64,000 nt of DNA from Tachypleus tridentatus (lineage: Eukaryota; Arthropoda; Merostomata; Xiphosura; Limulidae). Shown here piece after piece: positions 1 through 9,952 of this stretch. Below the pieces are notes generated by a model that was not told where the DNA came from, did no database searches, and saw only the letters and a list, made by a program, of their open reading frames with translations. Position 1 is the stretch's first letter. Each line of letters starts with the position of its first letter. Where the stretch lies: assembly GCF_004210375.1 (NCBI RefSeq), contig NC_134830.1, forward strand, positions 186,001-250,000, given 5' to 3'. The position numbers were made by a program, and so were the translations under genes.

Positions 1-230
1 CAAAACAGTTACTTTAATTAAATATTAATTGTGTAATAATTATTTGTTTATGTACATATATTGATCAACTCTGCACGAAACTTATTTTGTACAATTAAAT
101 TATCTTCAATAATAATTACCCATGTGTTTGTACAAGCGTTTAGCCTGAAAGAAAACAAACATTTTCCATGTTATAACTAAGTTACACACAAACACCTCTT
201 CGGTAATTGCTTATACTAATCTTTAGCCTG

Positions 231-446
231 TTTCTTTTTAATTTCGCGCAAAGTTACATCACAGCTATCTGCGTTAGCCGTCTCTAGCAGTAAAAGATGG
301 AAGGCAGCTAGACATCACTACCCAGCTCCACGGCTACTCTTTTACCATCGAATAATAGAAGTGGTCGTCATATTATAATGCTTCCACATCTGAAAGGGCG
401 AGCATGTATGGTGGGGCGGGGATTCGAACCAACGACCTTTAGCGTG
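231..446 (-). repeat. SINE-A copy, head truncated
   Basis: tRNA-derived SINE in minus orientation: tail (AATTTCGCGCAAAG) first, then the body, then the B-box region GGGGATTCGAACC. Confidence 0.75.
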
Positions 447-499
447 AAAAAAAAGAGCGCAGATCACAAGATACAAATAAGCTATATTTCTTCATTTAT

Positions 500-655
500 A
501 TGCAAAAACGTCTCGTTTGGGTTGAGAAAATATTTTACGTAGAAGAGCGAACAGCGTTTCGACCTTCTATGTAAAATATTTTCTCAACCCAAACGAGCCG
601 TTTTTGCATATAAATTTTCTCAACAAGTGGGTTTCTCGACATCACTGACGATATT
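500..655. repeat. Foldback repeat with AACGTTTCGACC-type core
   Basis: Nearly perfect inverted repeat: arms of roughly 50 bp containing CGTTTGGGTTGAGAAAATAT lie on either side of a short centre with AGCGAACAGCGTTTCGACC. It is followed by GTGGGTTTCTCGACATCAC, the border seen in related copies at 31.9, 47.9, 53.6 and 61.0 kb. Possibly the terminal structure of a Penelope-like element. Confidence 0.75.
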
Positions 656-847
656 TCTTCAGTTCTTTTCACTGGTTTGTTAATATCTTTAAGAAATATA
701 TTATACTCATTACAACTAAGTTATGTATTTCTTCAATACTTGTTATCGGTTTGTTTTGATTAATATTTAACATTTCATAAACGTTTACGCATTCACTAAG
801 CCATATTTCAAGGCCGTACTGATAAGTGGATCAAGTTACGAAACGAG

Positions 848-977
848 TTTTTAATGAAACTATACATACACACACACATACTGTAGTGAAGTGGTTAAAT
901 AACTTCAAAAGTTCAGTAATTATTTTAAGGATGTTTTAAAGCTCTAAGCCATCTTGATCTATACTTAAGTACTTTTC
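848..977. repeat. Dispersed repeat, copy 1
   Basis: About 130 bp resembling 2630-2757: shared stretches include TTTAATGAAACTATA, an ACACACAC run, GAAGTG and GTTTTAAAG. Family unknown. Confidence 0.6.
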
Positions 978-1193
978 TGAGGAATAGATATTAATAGTTC
1001 ATCCAGTACATTATCTGAAACTACATTTATAAGTTCTAGTCGTGCTTCGTTAAGAATGATGTTCTTATATGAGCAGAGGAAGCTGGACGGTTGAAGAGGG
1101 TTTACAATTGATAGGAGGCGATAGTATAATTAGTTGAAATTCTATTTGGCAAAAACGTCGTTTGCAAATTGCAAAAAACACTTTACATTTTGT

Positions 1194-1393
1194 CTCTAGT
1201 TTAGCACTGTAAGACTACAGTAAAGGCAGTCAACTCCACTACCAACTTTTTTACCAACAAATAGTGGAATTGAGTCTTCATTATAACGCCCCCACAACTA
1301 AAAGGAGCGAACATTTTTTATACCACGGTGATTCGAACTTGTGACCCTCAGATTACAAGTCGAGCGCCCTAACCACCTGGCTTTGCCTAGCCG
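1194..1393 (-). repeat. SINE-A copy, tail truncated
   Basis: Minus-oriented SINE-A body and tRNA head. It lies 57 bp past the Ig3 splice donor in transcript direction. Confidence 0.7.
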
Positions 1394-1450
1394 ATATAAA
1401 AGCACCAATCGAATTCAGTTACTTCATAGAGAAACAGATAAGTACATTAC

Positions 1451-1738
1451 CGTACAAATAAAGTCTCCCCTCTGTTCGACCGAGACTGTTTGTAGCGACA
1501 CATTTATATTTTCCAAAGTCGAAAGGTTCAAGGTTTCTGATTCTGAGCACACTCTGAATTTTATATTCCTTTATTGCCACGTCTATTTCGTATTTCATTC
1601 CAGAACTAATTTTCGTGTCATCGTTTCTGTCCCACGCAATCTCCGGAAATGGAAGAGCCTCTATATGACAGCTCAGAAGAGCCGTGGCTCCGAGATGGGC
1701 ACCAATTTTACCGTTTGTAATCTTCACCTCGGGTTGAA
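1451..1738 (-). CDS. Exon: third Ig domain of lachesin/DIP-like protein
   Basis: Coding exon of an Ig-superfamily cell-adhesion protein of the lachesin/DIP/IgLON group, expected at the neuronal surface where such proteins bind partner Ig proteins. The exon runs from a TCTCATCCAG acceptor to a GTACG|GTAATG donor. Read with one base from the previous exon it gives about 96 codons without a stop. Visible Ig marks are the first cysteine in LLSCHIEA, the core tryptophan in PEIAWDRN, and the second half of the domain in DFGKYKCVATNSLGRTEG. LYLYG at the end matches the usual close of Ig3 in this family. Entry and exit are both phase 1, as in the upstream exons. The next exon, usually a linker and GPI signal, was not found below 1451. 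A SINE begins 57 bp past the donor. Lachesin versus DIP cannot be settled from this part. Confidence 0.88.
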
Positions 1739-2240
1739 CTGGATGAGAAAAAGAGACAAAAATGTAAAAACATATATATTCGTATTCTAACACTTGTTTT
1801 GTTTTTATATCTTTACCTGCAATTTTTCTTTCGAAAATATGCTTGAAAAAAAAACCCAAAAAAACCTTAGAACTAAAGAGGGATCAGAGAACCATAACAA
1901 AAGTGGATCCGGTCCATCTGTAGTCACTACTAATAAGATAAGCATATATATATATGTATACAACTAATACTGGAGCGCTTAAACAAACAACCGTCAGCAC
2001 AGAAAAACTGATCGTGTAGGGTCACGTGATTAACGTCCTACAATGTGAATCCGAGTGTTCAAGGTTCGTGTTTCGTTGCGGAAAACAAACAAACTTGCTT
2101 CTCATTTCGAGGCTGTGGGTGCGTTATAGGATTGACAGTCAAATCCCACTATTCGAACAGACTGGAGTAATACAAGAACTAATAGTGAATGTTGTTCACC
2201 GACTACTGACTTCCCTCTAATTTGATATTATTATTACGTT

Positions 2241-2360
2241 TGCCCCCGCTGGTACAGCGGTAAGTCTACGGATTTACAACGCTAAAATCAGGGGTTCGAT
2301 TCCCTCTGTGGGCTTAGCAGATAGCCTGATGTGGTTTTGCTATAAGAAAACACACACACC
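2241..2360 (+). repeat. SINE-B copy
   Basis: Short tRNA-derived SINE: CCCCGCTGGTACAGCGG, B box GGTTCGATTCC, then a tail of GCAGATAGCC and TTTTGCTATAAG. It ends in ACACAC. The head folds like a tRNA with a TAC anticodon position. Confidence 0.85.
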
Positions 2361-2629
2361 CTCTAATTTGTTAGTTAATAATTACGGACAATATTACTTT
2401 GAAAGTAAAATTAAAAAAAAAAAGTCTAAAACATTTTACAAAATATTGTAAAGAAAACCCCTGAGAAAGAAGAAATATACATTAAACCAATACTGGGACC
2501 TACATTTTTCTTTTAGCTGTTTTGGTCTCGTTGTGTGAATGATATAAAAATAAGTAATTATGAAGTAATTTCAAGGTGGTGGCCTTACGTTTGTATACAT
2601 ATACATATCGTGTAACAGCTGCTAAGTCA

Positions 2630-2757
2630 ACTTTAATGAAACTATAGTTTCCTACACACACACATATTGTACTGAAGTGATTCTCATAACTTCAATAATT
2701 ATTTCAAGGGTGTTTTAAAGTTCTAGGCCCTCTAGATATATATTCCAAGTGCTTAGC
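2630..2757. repeat. Dispersed repeat, copy 2
   Basis: Direct-orientation relative of 848-977, including TTTAATGAAACTATA and GGGTGTTTTAAAG. Family unknown. Confidence 0.6.
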
Positions 2758-3380
2758 GTAAATTACAGTTGTACTGATTAAACCTATGCGCGCACCTAAG
2801 TCTTTCATAAAGAAGACCCAGGATCGAACCCTGGCCCGGTCACTTTTAACGCAAGTATATTATCAGGACTTCCCTAAACATGGTAGTGGATTACCAACCC
2901 AAACTTGGAAAATAAAACTTGTTTGCATTCATTTATAGGTAAAATAATTAATTAATACTTTAACTATAGCAACGAGTAACTTTTTATCAGTAAAACAGTG
3001 GTAAAAGGAAACGTTAATCGTGCTGAATCAAATAATGTGCTGTTTAATCTGTCTATTTGCTATAAAAGTTCCACATAACGAGTTTTCTGCGCTTTGCCAG
3101 CGCAGTATCGTAAACCTGATATTTACGGTCGTATTCTTATTGACTTACCTCGCCGCCTTTCAGCTGTACCACTGGGCGTGAGGGGCGAATACTGCTATTT
3201 ATGTCTCAAAAAATTGTTCAATGAGATCGTGTTTTCTTGAACTTTCACGTGCAAATCTTTCAAAGCACGAGCTCATTAGAAACTGTTTTACTTACTTTCG
3301 TATTTAACCATAATTCAAACTATTTATTATGTGGGAAAGGCTTACTTCTTAATCATATATTTATGATACAAAATGAACAC

Positions 3381-3502
3381 GCCCCCCCCCGCTAGTACAG
3401 CGGTATGTCTCCGGATTTACAATGCTAAAATCAGGGATTCGATTCCCCTCGGTGGGCTCAGCAGATAGCCCGATGTGGCTTTGGTTTAATAAAACACACA
3501 CA
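3381..3502 (+). repeat. SINE-B copy
   Basis: Head CCCCGCTAGTACAGCGG, B box GATTCGATTCC, tail GATGTGGCTTTG, ACACACA end. Confidence 0.85.
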
Positions 3503-3834
3503 AAATGAACGATCCTGGCGCAGAGGCTAGTGGCTCCAATGGCACAGAACAAGATATCACATTTCACACCTCAGGGGTCAGGGACGTTCTGAAGATACTC
3601 AAGAGAAGACCAAGAACAGGCAGTGTATGCTGTTAATAGTTAATATCCCTCTTGTCTATCAGTTAAATATTAGTAACGGTTAGCACAAACAGATCTAAAG
3701 TAGCTTTGTGGAAATTTAGAAAATAAACAAAGTAAAAAAAAATCATTATCAGACAGACGAAGAGGCTAAAAACTAGGTAGAGAGCAGCTAGTCAACAGTG
3801 TTCACTGTTAACTCTCGTCTCATAATAGTGAGCT

Positions 3835-4106
3835 GTGTTTGTTTTGAATTTCGCACAAAGCTACACGAGGGCTAACTGCGCTAGACGTCCCTAATTTAGC
3901 AGTGTAAGGCTAGAGGGAAGGCAGCTAGTCATCACCACCCACCGCCAACTTTTGGGCTACTCTTTTAACAACGAATAGTGGAATTGACCGTCATATTATA
4001 ACGCCCCCATGGCTGAAAGGGCAAGTATGTTTGGTGTGACGTGGATTCGAACTAGTGACTCTCCGGTTACAAGTCGAGTGCCTTAACCACCTGACCATGC
4101 CGGGCC
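3835..4106 (-). repeat. SINE-A copy, near full length
   Basis: Starts with the reversed tail TTTTGAATTTCGCACAAAGC and ends with the reversed head CATGCCGGGCC. About 270 bp, which seems to be full length. Confidence 0.9.
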
Positions 4107-4883
4107 AATTATAATAGCCAGTTGGGCTCATAATTGCGCAGCTGTTATTTTTAATTATTATCTGCACCATTTTCACAATGGGAAAAGCAGATGGAACAGT
4201 AGGATGAAATTTAATATATATATAAAGCATATATAAATTAGGCTTCAAGCTGCATTTTTCTGGCGGTTAAAAGCAATTACCAGGTGTCGTAATAAAGTTT
4301 TAAACAAATCATTTTGCTGTTCAAACGACATATTTTTATTATACTTGCGGTGCAATCACGTTCATGAAATTTCTTTGTAATTAAACTTCATATGACAAAA
4401 AAGAAAAACGTTTACCAGAAAACGAGTGAAAGGATCTGGTCTTTTCGACTGTATTATCGAATTCTAAGGAACTACTGACAATGAAGTCGGTCATTAATTC
4501 AAGACGTGATTTCATTGATGGGCGTCAAAGCTATTCACGACTAAAGTTGAAAAGGAAAGTGTGTTTCTTTTCGGTAGATTGTAAAAGGAGCAATCACATT
4601 GTATGCGTGGACTTTTAACAGATTTAAGGTCAGCAGAGAAAACTGAGTGACCACGTGGTGTTTTTTTTTCTGAATTAATTATTAAACTGGTTTATTTTGA
4701 ATCACACACAATACATTTATTTATGTTCTGTTGTTATTTGACCTTCTATAGGTGCTATTTCCATTGCTAATATAACACCAGAGATGTGCGTACGATACCC
4801 ATAAAAACGTGAAGCTCTTTTCCTCATAAAAATAAAAGCAAGCAGTTGTTGTTTTTAGTTAAGCACAGAGTTACAAAATGTGT

Positions 4884-5160
4884 GGGCTCGGTATGGCCAA
4901 GCGTGTTAAGGCATTCGACTCGATATCCGAGGATCGCGGGTTCGAATCCCGATCGCACCAAACATGCTCGCCCTCCCAGCCGTGGGGGCGTTTTAATGTT
5001 ACGGTCAATTTCACTGTTCGTGGGTAAATGAGTAGCTCAAGAGTTGGCGGTGGGTGGTGATGACTAGCTGCCTTCCCCCTAGTCTTACACTGCTAAATTA
5101 GGGACGGCTAGCGCAGACAGCTCTCGAGTAGCTTTGCGCGGAATTCAAAAACAAACAAAC
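4884..5160 (+). repeat. SINE-A copy, near full length
   Basis: Head GGCTCGGTATGGCCAAGCG, B box GGGTTCGAATCCC, body TAGCTGCCTTCCCCCTAG, tail GTAGCTTTGCGCG and an A-rich ACAAACAAAC end. Confidence 0.92.
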
Positions 5161-5255
5161 AATCAAAATGGGCTATCTGTACTCTACCCACCACGGGCAT
5201 CGAAACCCGTTTTTTAGCATTATAAGAATGCAGACATACTGGTGTGCTACTGGAA
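5160..5255 (-). repeat. SINE-C copy
   Basis: Reversed SINE-C: GGGCTATCTGT, CCCACCACGGGCATCGAAAC, GCAGACATACTGGTGTGC. It abuts the tail of the SINE-A copy. Confidence 0.65.
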
Positions 5256-5800
5256 GGCAAAGCTAACAGAAATTAACTTGAGAAAAAAAATACATTCAGC
5301 GTGTGAATGTAACGGAGGCAACACACTGTTCTTGCTTCAAAACAGCAACAACACACTCGCGAAACTCGAGAGGATGACATTGTTGCCTCGCTCCAAAAGA
5401 CACTCGCGAAACTCAGGAAGATCAAGTCACTGTTTCGTTTTTAAAAAACGCCAAGAAAATTCTCGCGATTATCTGAAGACGCAAGATACTATCTCCCTCC
5501 AAAACACTCGAAAGATACTCGCAAAACTGAGGAAGATAAAGTCAATTTCGTTCTGAAACACCGAGAAAATACTCGCGAAACTTGAGAAGCTATCTCAAGA
5601 CACTGTCTCGCTCCTAAACGCTCAATACACACTCACTGAACTCAAGAGACTCAAAACAGACATACTGGTGTGCAACTGGGAGGCAAAGCGAACAGAAGCT
5701 TGAGAAGCTATCTCAAGACACTGTCTCGCTCCTAAACGCTCAATACACATTCACTGAACTCAAGAGATTCAAAACACTACCTCGCTCCAAAGCACGGAGA
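5233..5800. repeat. Local duplication in a CTCGCGAAAC-rich tract
   Basis: GACATACTGGTGTGC followed by GGCAAAGC occurs near 5234 and again near 5661. A block with AAGCTATCTCAAGACACTG occurs near 5587 and 5706, so about 118 bp is duplicated. Between lie irregular repeats of CTCGCGAAACTC. The open frame at 5242-5556 looks like repeat, not a gene. Confidence 0.7.
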
Positions 5801-5923
5801 ACAAACACACCGTAAATGACAGAACCAAAGATATAAAAATCTAAATAAAAAGTACAATATAATTTTGTATGAAACAGATTAATCCAAAAAAACAACAGTA
5901 TTAACGCAATGTAAGAAACTTAC

Positions 5924-6052
5924 AGTATATTTGTAGGAGCATTCGTTGACTGACTGAAGGAGGCACACCGTTCATCGCTATACACAGATACGCTCCTATA
6001 TGGCTCCTACTGACTCGGAAAAGATTCAGCCTCTCGATAACCTGGTTAGGAG
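5924..6052 (-). CDS. Exon: second half of Ig2 of lachesin/DIP-like protein
   Basis: 129-bp coding exon missed by simple ORF finding because it is short. The acceptor is CTTATTCAG and the donor is ATACT|GTAAGT. Joined to the previous exon it reads GSAPNQVIERLNLFRVSRSH, then IGAYLCIAMNGVPPSVSQRM and LLQIY. GAYLCIA-NGVPPSVS-R is the signature of Ig2 in lachesin, DIP and IgLON relatives, and carries the second Ig2 cysteine. An alternative acceptor 11 bp further in (CCTAACCAG) would break the phase-1 join, so the outer one is preferred. The end is phase 1 and joins in frame to the Ig3 exon. A 531-bp inverted-repeat element lies only about 50 bp upstream of the acceptor. Confidence 0.85.
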
Positions 6053-6102
6053 CTGAATAAGAAAATTATTATTCCCAAACCAACGTATAACACTTTTACA
6101 TA

Positions 6103-6633
6103 CAGAGTTTCCCAAAAATAAATATACCATAAAGAAAGTTGACTAATTAATGTCTTTATCGCTTGAGATAAGAACATAATTCAAAACGAAATTTCTTCTG
6201 AAGACTCGTTGATTTTATTAAAGTGAATTATATTATTTTTGTTACCTAGGTTCTTTATCATTATTTGATTGCAGGTTTTAGAACAGACTCTCTTTGTGAG
6301 AACCGCTGAAGAGTTCGCCCCTTTGGATTTCAGATTTTGGGTCTTTTGAAAACAGAATTCTACCACAGGAAACCAAGAACTCTTGAGGAATGGACATTTC
6401 GTATTAATTTTATCTGTTCCTACAGATGTGATGGAAAACTTATTCTCCGAACGGAAATGGAGAATTAAATTGATTATAGTTACTAGTGGGAAACACGTAG
6501 AAGTTTAACAATCCAAGTAAGTACAACTTACAAGCCTTCAAAAAATATTTTGTTTTTAATTTTGTTTTTGTCTCAAACAATATAAATTTTATTCATTTTT
6601 CTTCATGGTATATTCTTATTTTGGAACACCTTG
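6103..6633. mobile_element. TA-flanked 531-bp element with ~40-bp inverted ends
   Basis: The left end CAGAGTTTCCCAAAAATAAA continues with TATACCATAAAGAAA. The right end, reversed, reads CAAGGTGTTCCAAAATAAGA and continues with ATATACCATGAAGAAA. Each end is bordered by TA, as in Tc1/mariner insertions. The interior shows no recognisable transposase, so it is a MITE-like derivative. It lies about 50 bp upstream of the Ig2b splice acceptor. Confidence 0.75.
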
Positions 6634-7448
6634 TACTCAAAATTTAAGCAGTACATCAGTATTGTGATGCTTTAGTTATTAGAGTTGGTCACTCATACTT
6701 TGATATGATATATATGCATATATTATCTAATTTTAATTGTTATATATATGTATATATTATCGAGATGGTGAATTATCGGTAAAGCACGATTATTTATACA
6801 TTAAAAGACCCAAGACTGAAGAACAGATTTTATTTTAAAATTATATTCGTACCACGGATCACAGTAAGCCGAGCACCAATATTTTAGTTCTATACGATCT
6901 CCTTTAAATAAAATAAAAAAAAACAATTCTAATTTGTTTGACCATATAAATTATTTCAGTCTAGCCATAATATTTATATACGTGTCTTTTTAACACTTTT
7001 ACTGCTCAGTTCTTGTCTTTGATATACTCGGTTTTTATGCCTCTTAAGAATATAAACAGAACCAAGGACTGCAAGAACAAAGATGTAAAAAACTGGCTCG
7101 TATCCAGAATTTTTTTTTACTGGGAAAGGGGAAGGCATTATAATTATAGGGCAGAAAAAATTCTGTCACTTTAAAACACATTATACTAAATTGAAATTTA
7201 AGTGATCTAAATTGGATTCTGTGTAAATGGTGTTTGTTTTGTACTAACGTAACAAAAGTAACATAAATAGTAAATGAATACAAATCTATGCGTACAAAGG
7301 TATTGAAAAACAACACCGAATGGTCCATGCAGCATTCTATTCTTAATAATATAACACTATACTTAATAATACAATATCAATATATTACATTCACTGAATT
7401 ATCAAACCATTACTCTTAGATACATAATTGGAAAGTAAAAGAAAAAAA

Positions 7449-7700
7449 GGCTTGGCATGGCCGGGTGGTTAGGGCGCTCGACTCGTAATTTGAGGGTCGT
7501 GGGTTTGAATCCCCGTCACATCAAACATGCTCGCCCTTCCAGCCGTGTAGGCATTCTGATGTTTTAATCAATCCCATTATTCATTTGTGAAGGAGTAGCA
7601 TATGATTTAGCAATGGATGGTGATAACTAGCTGCCTTCCCTCTTGTCTTTCACTGCTAAATTAGGGACGGCTGACACGTAATTCCAAAAACAAATAAAAA
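7449..7700 (+). repeat. SINE-A copy
   Basis: Head GGCTTGGCATGGCCGGGTGG, B box GGGTTTGAATCCCCG, tail decayed (ATTCCAAAAACAAA). Confidence 0.88.
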
Positions 7701-8119
7701 ATTTAGAGAAAAGTATATAAGGAACGTAACATTACAGATCCATCATAGTGATGTCTTCGAATTATCTTATTTATTATTATGTTAATTATTATTGCTATTA
7801 CTTACATTATTATTTATGAATGTATCTTATTACAGATTTCAGAATATACTGTGTTTTTGAGCAAAATTATAACAGCAGGCCTGCTCTGGAATTTTAAAGT
7901 TTTTCTTGTGAAGACTTTAATTCAAACTAGCTTACGATTAGCCAATATTTTAGTAAGCTAAGAATTTTTACATGCGGGTGCCGACCTACACGTCAACACT
8001 TTAGGAAAAGTACGTTCGGAGAGAGGGATTCGAACCCATGACCCCCAGAGCATGTTGAATGTTAGTGTTACAAGCCCTAAATATTAGCTTTAAGCCTCAA
8101 CGGGAATTTCTTTGTTTTG

Positions 8120-8205
8120 TTTGTTTCTAGAAAAACACAAAGCTACCCAGTGGGCTATCTGTGCTGTGCCCTCTTTTCAGCGTTATAAACTTATGAGGTC
8201 AGAAA
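8120..8205 (-). repeat. SINE-C fragment
   Basis: Reversed tail ACAAAGCTACCCAGTGGGC, then TATCTGTGCTGTGCCC and AGCGTTATAAAC. The head is missing. Confidence 0.6.
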
Positions 8206-8325
8206 AACCTCATCAACATAGCATTGTAAATAAGATTATAATTTTCGTTTAAATTAACTTTTCTGCAAGTGATAACAGTTTTAAATATGTTTTCTGCACG
8301 TCAGAAAAATCAGCGTCGATGGTAT

Positions 8326-8557
8326 TTGTTTGTTTTGAATTTCACACAAACCTACTGAAGGGTTATCTGTGCTAGCCGTCCCTAATTTAGCAGTGTAAGA
8401 CTAGAGGGAAGGCAGCTAGTCATCATTACCAACTCTTGGGCTACTCTTTTACTAACGAATAGTGGGGTTGATCATAACATTATAACGCCCCCACGACTGA
8501 AAGAGAGAGAATGTTTGGTGCGACGGGGATTCGAACCCACGATCCTCAGATTACGAC
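8326..8557 (-). repeat. SINE-A copy, head truncated
   Basis: Reversed tail and body with CTAGTCATCATTACC, then GGGGATTCGAACCCACG and CCTCAGATTACG. Confidence 0.85.
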
Positions 8558-9542
8558 GTCGATAAGGATTTAATTAATGTTGATATAGCTTACGTTAATG
8601 ATGGGTTAAAAATAAAAAGGTTTTAACTTATTTGATTGTTTAGTTGGAGTTGGCAAATCTCTGTCCCTTTCTATCATGTTTATAATATGAATCTTTGGAG
8701 AGAAGTGACTGTGTAATAACCCTCTCTCGTGGTTATAAAAATGAACCTTCAGAGAGGTATGAATGTGACAAAGCAGAAGGTTAAATAAAAAAGTGTTTCG
8801 TGGGTTTACTTTCGTGTAAACAACATATTAAGCAACGATTTTTCTACATTGTTGAAAGTATGTTATTTACCCGATAATAATAACAATATGGCAATGGTTT
8901 CCAAATACTCGTTTGTACCGAGTATTTTAACATTTGGTAATATTATGAACAATATTTATGTATATGTATTTTAAAATTGTTGTTTCCACAATTAGACTTA
9001 TGACGTATGCCATGTTCAGGGATATGTTTATCGTTTGAAGGTCATTACTTTTCTTGAATTATGACTGTTTTTTATGCCTTACATGATTTCTAAGATCCAT
9101 AAGTTAACATAGATTAGTAAAAACGTTTTAATGCTCAAATTATAGTCTCCATCTTGGATTCCAGCTTCTATATAAATTATTTTATGATTAATATAAACGC
9201 TTCCCTGTCACACTGAAACATTCTCTTAAACAAAATGGCGTCTACTCTGCCTCCAGTATCCATTTACTTCTTTGACTGATTAATTTAAGTATTCCATGCC
9301 CTCAGTGTCACATTCTGTTTTTAATTTTTAAAAAAGACTGAATTCGTGGTTTAGCAACATCTACTCTACTTTCGTTATATAATTGTTTTTACTGTGAAAT
9401 CCTAAATATAAAAGTTGTAGATAACCAGATGAATCAAGTTTCAAAGAAAAATAGAATCGAAATTGTAATATTAATTCATTAGTTCTAAAAGGTTTCTGTA
9501 ATTTAGCTTAACACGAATTTTTTAGACTATCTACATTATAAT

Positions 9543-9795
9543 TTGGTACATCTAAAGACACTTACCACTTCCCAATTGTACATCCATCTAAAGACACTTA
9601 CCACTTCCCAATTGTACATCCATCTAAAGACACTTACCACTTCCCAATCGTACATCCATCTAAAGACACTTACTACTTCCCAATTGTACATCCATCTAAA
9701 GACACTTACCACTTCCCAATCGTACATCCATCTAAAGACACTTACCACTTCCCAATCGTACATCCATCTAAAGACACTTACCACTTCCCAATTGT
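9543..9795 (-). repeat. 36-bp minisatellite made of repeated splice donors
   Basis: Seven head-to-tail copies of a 36-bp unit. On the minus strand each contains GGGAAGTGGTAAGT (one copy reads AGTAGTAAGT), so each is a good 5-prime splice site. The copy nearest the Ig2a exon supplies the real donor at 9782/9781. The period is 12 codons, so both strands show long open frames of a 12-residue repeat. These are not proteins. In the Ig frame every unit holds GGTAAGTGTCTTTAG, which ends in a stop. Confidence 0.92.
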
Positions 9796-9952
9796 CTTTC
9801 TATACTCAGTGGCACTATTGGTTGGCTGTCCTCCCGTCGCCAGGTGATGTTAGGAGTAGGATAGCCTTTAGCCACACATGTCAGTGTCACGTTTGACCCT
9901 TCTTTCGTAATCATGTCTGAACTCGTGTTTTCTCTTTGAATTTCGGGCGGAA
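9782..9952 (-). CDS. Exon: first half of Ig2 of lachesin/DIP-like protein
   Basis: 171-bp coding exon of the same Ig protein. It starts after TTTCTAG and ends at GGGAAGTG|GTAAGT. Translation gives [40 protein letters not shown] and [36 protein letters not shown] is the classic start of Ig2 in lachesin and DIP proteins, with the first cysteine and the core tryptophan. NTS, NVT and NIT are possible N-glycosylation sites. Entry and exit are phase 1. Oddly, the last bases of the exon and its donor are the end unit of a seven-copy 36-bp tandem repeat, so six further identical or near-identical donors follow in the intron. Reading past the true donor meets TAG within a few codons. Confidence 0.9.

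Larger units (their letters stand above)
1..1450. other. Sequence 3-prime of the Ig3 exon, no coding exon seen
   Basis: Holds a SINE-A copy (231-446), a foldback repeat (500-655), one copy of a dispersed repeat (848-977) and a second SINE-A copy (1194-1393). The C-terminal exon expected after Ig3 was not recognised and probably lies outside the window. Confidence 0.6.
1739..5923 (-). other. Intron between Ig2b and Ig3 exons
   Basis: 4,185-bp phase-1 intron with GT and AG ends read by eye on the minus strand. It holds three or four SINE copies (2241-2360, 3381-3502, 3835-4106, 4884-5160 and the adjoining 5160-5255), one copy of an unknown dispersed repeat (2630-2757) and a locally duplicated CTCG-rich block (5233-5800). 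No other coding exon was seen. Confidence 0.7.
6053..9781 (-). other. Intron inside Ig2
   Basis: 3,729-bp phase-1 intron. In transcript order it opens with the tandem 36-bp donor repeats (9543-9795), then holds SINE copies at 8326-8557, 8120-8205 and 7449-7700, and a 531-bp TA-flanked inverted-repeat element (6103-6633) close to the acceptor. No further coding segment was recognised. Confidence 0.7.

Noticed and set aside
640..660. Foldback border TGATGACGAGAAACC read as a hammerhead ribozyme
   Set aside because: The core order is similar, but there is no room for a stem II, so it is not called as a ribozyme.
2800..2850. Reversed tRNA 3-prime-half-like CCCAGGATCGAACCCTGG
   Set aside because: Only a T-arm-like hairpin is present. 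No A box or acceptor was found.
9543..9896. 117-residue plus-strand frame of repeated HLKTLTTSQ units
   Set aside because: Produced by the 36-bp tandem repeat and by the antisense of the Ig2a exon.
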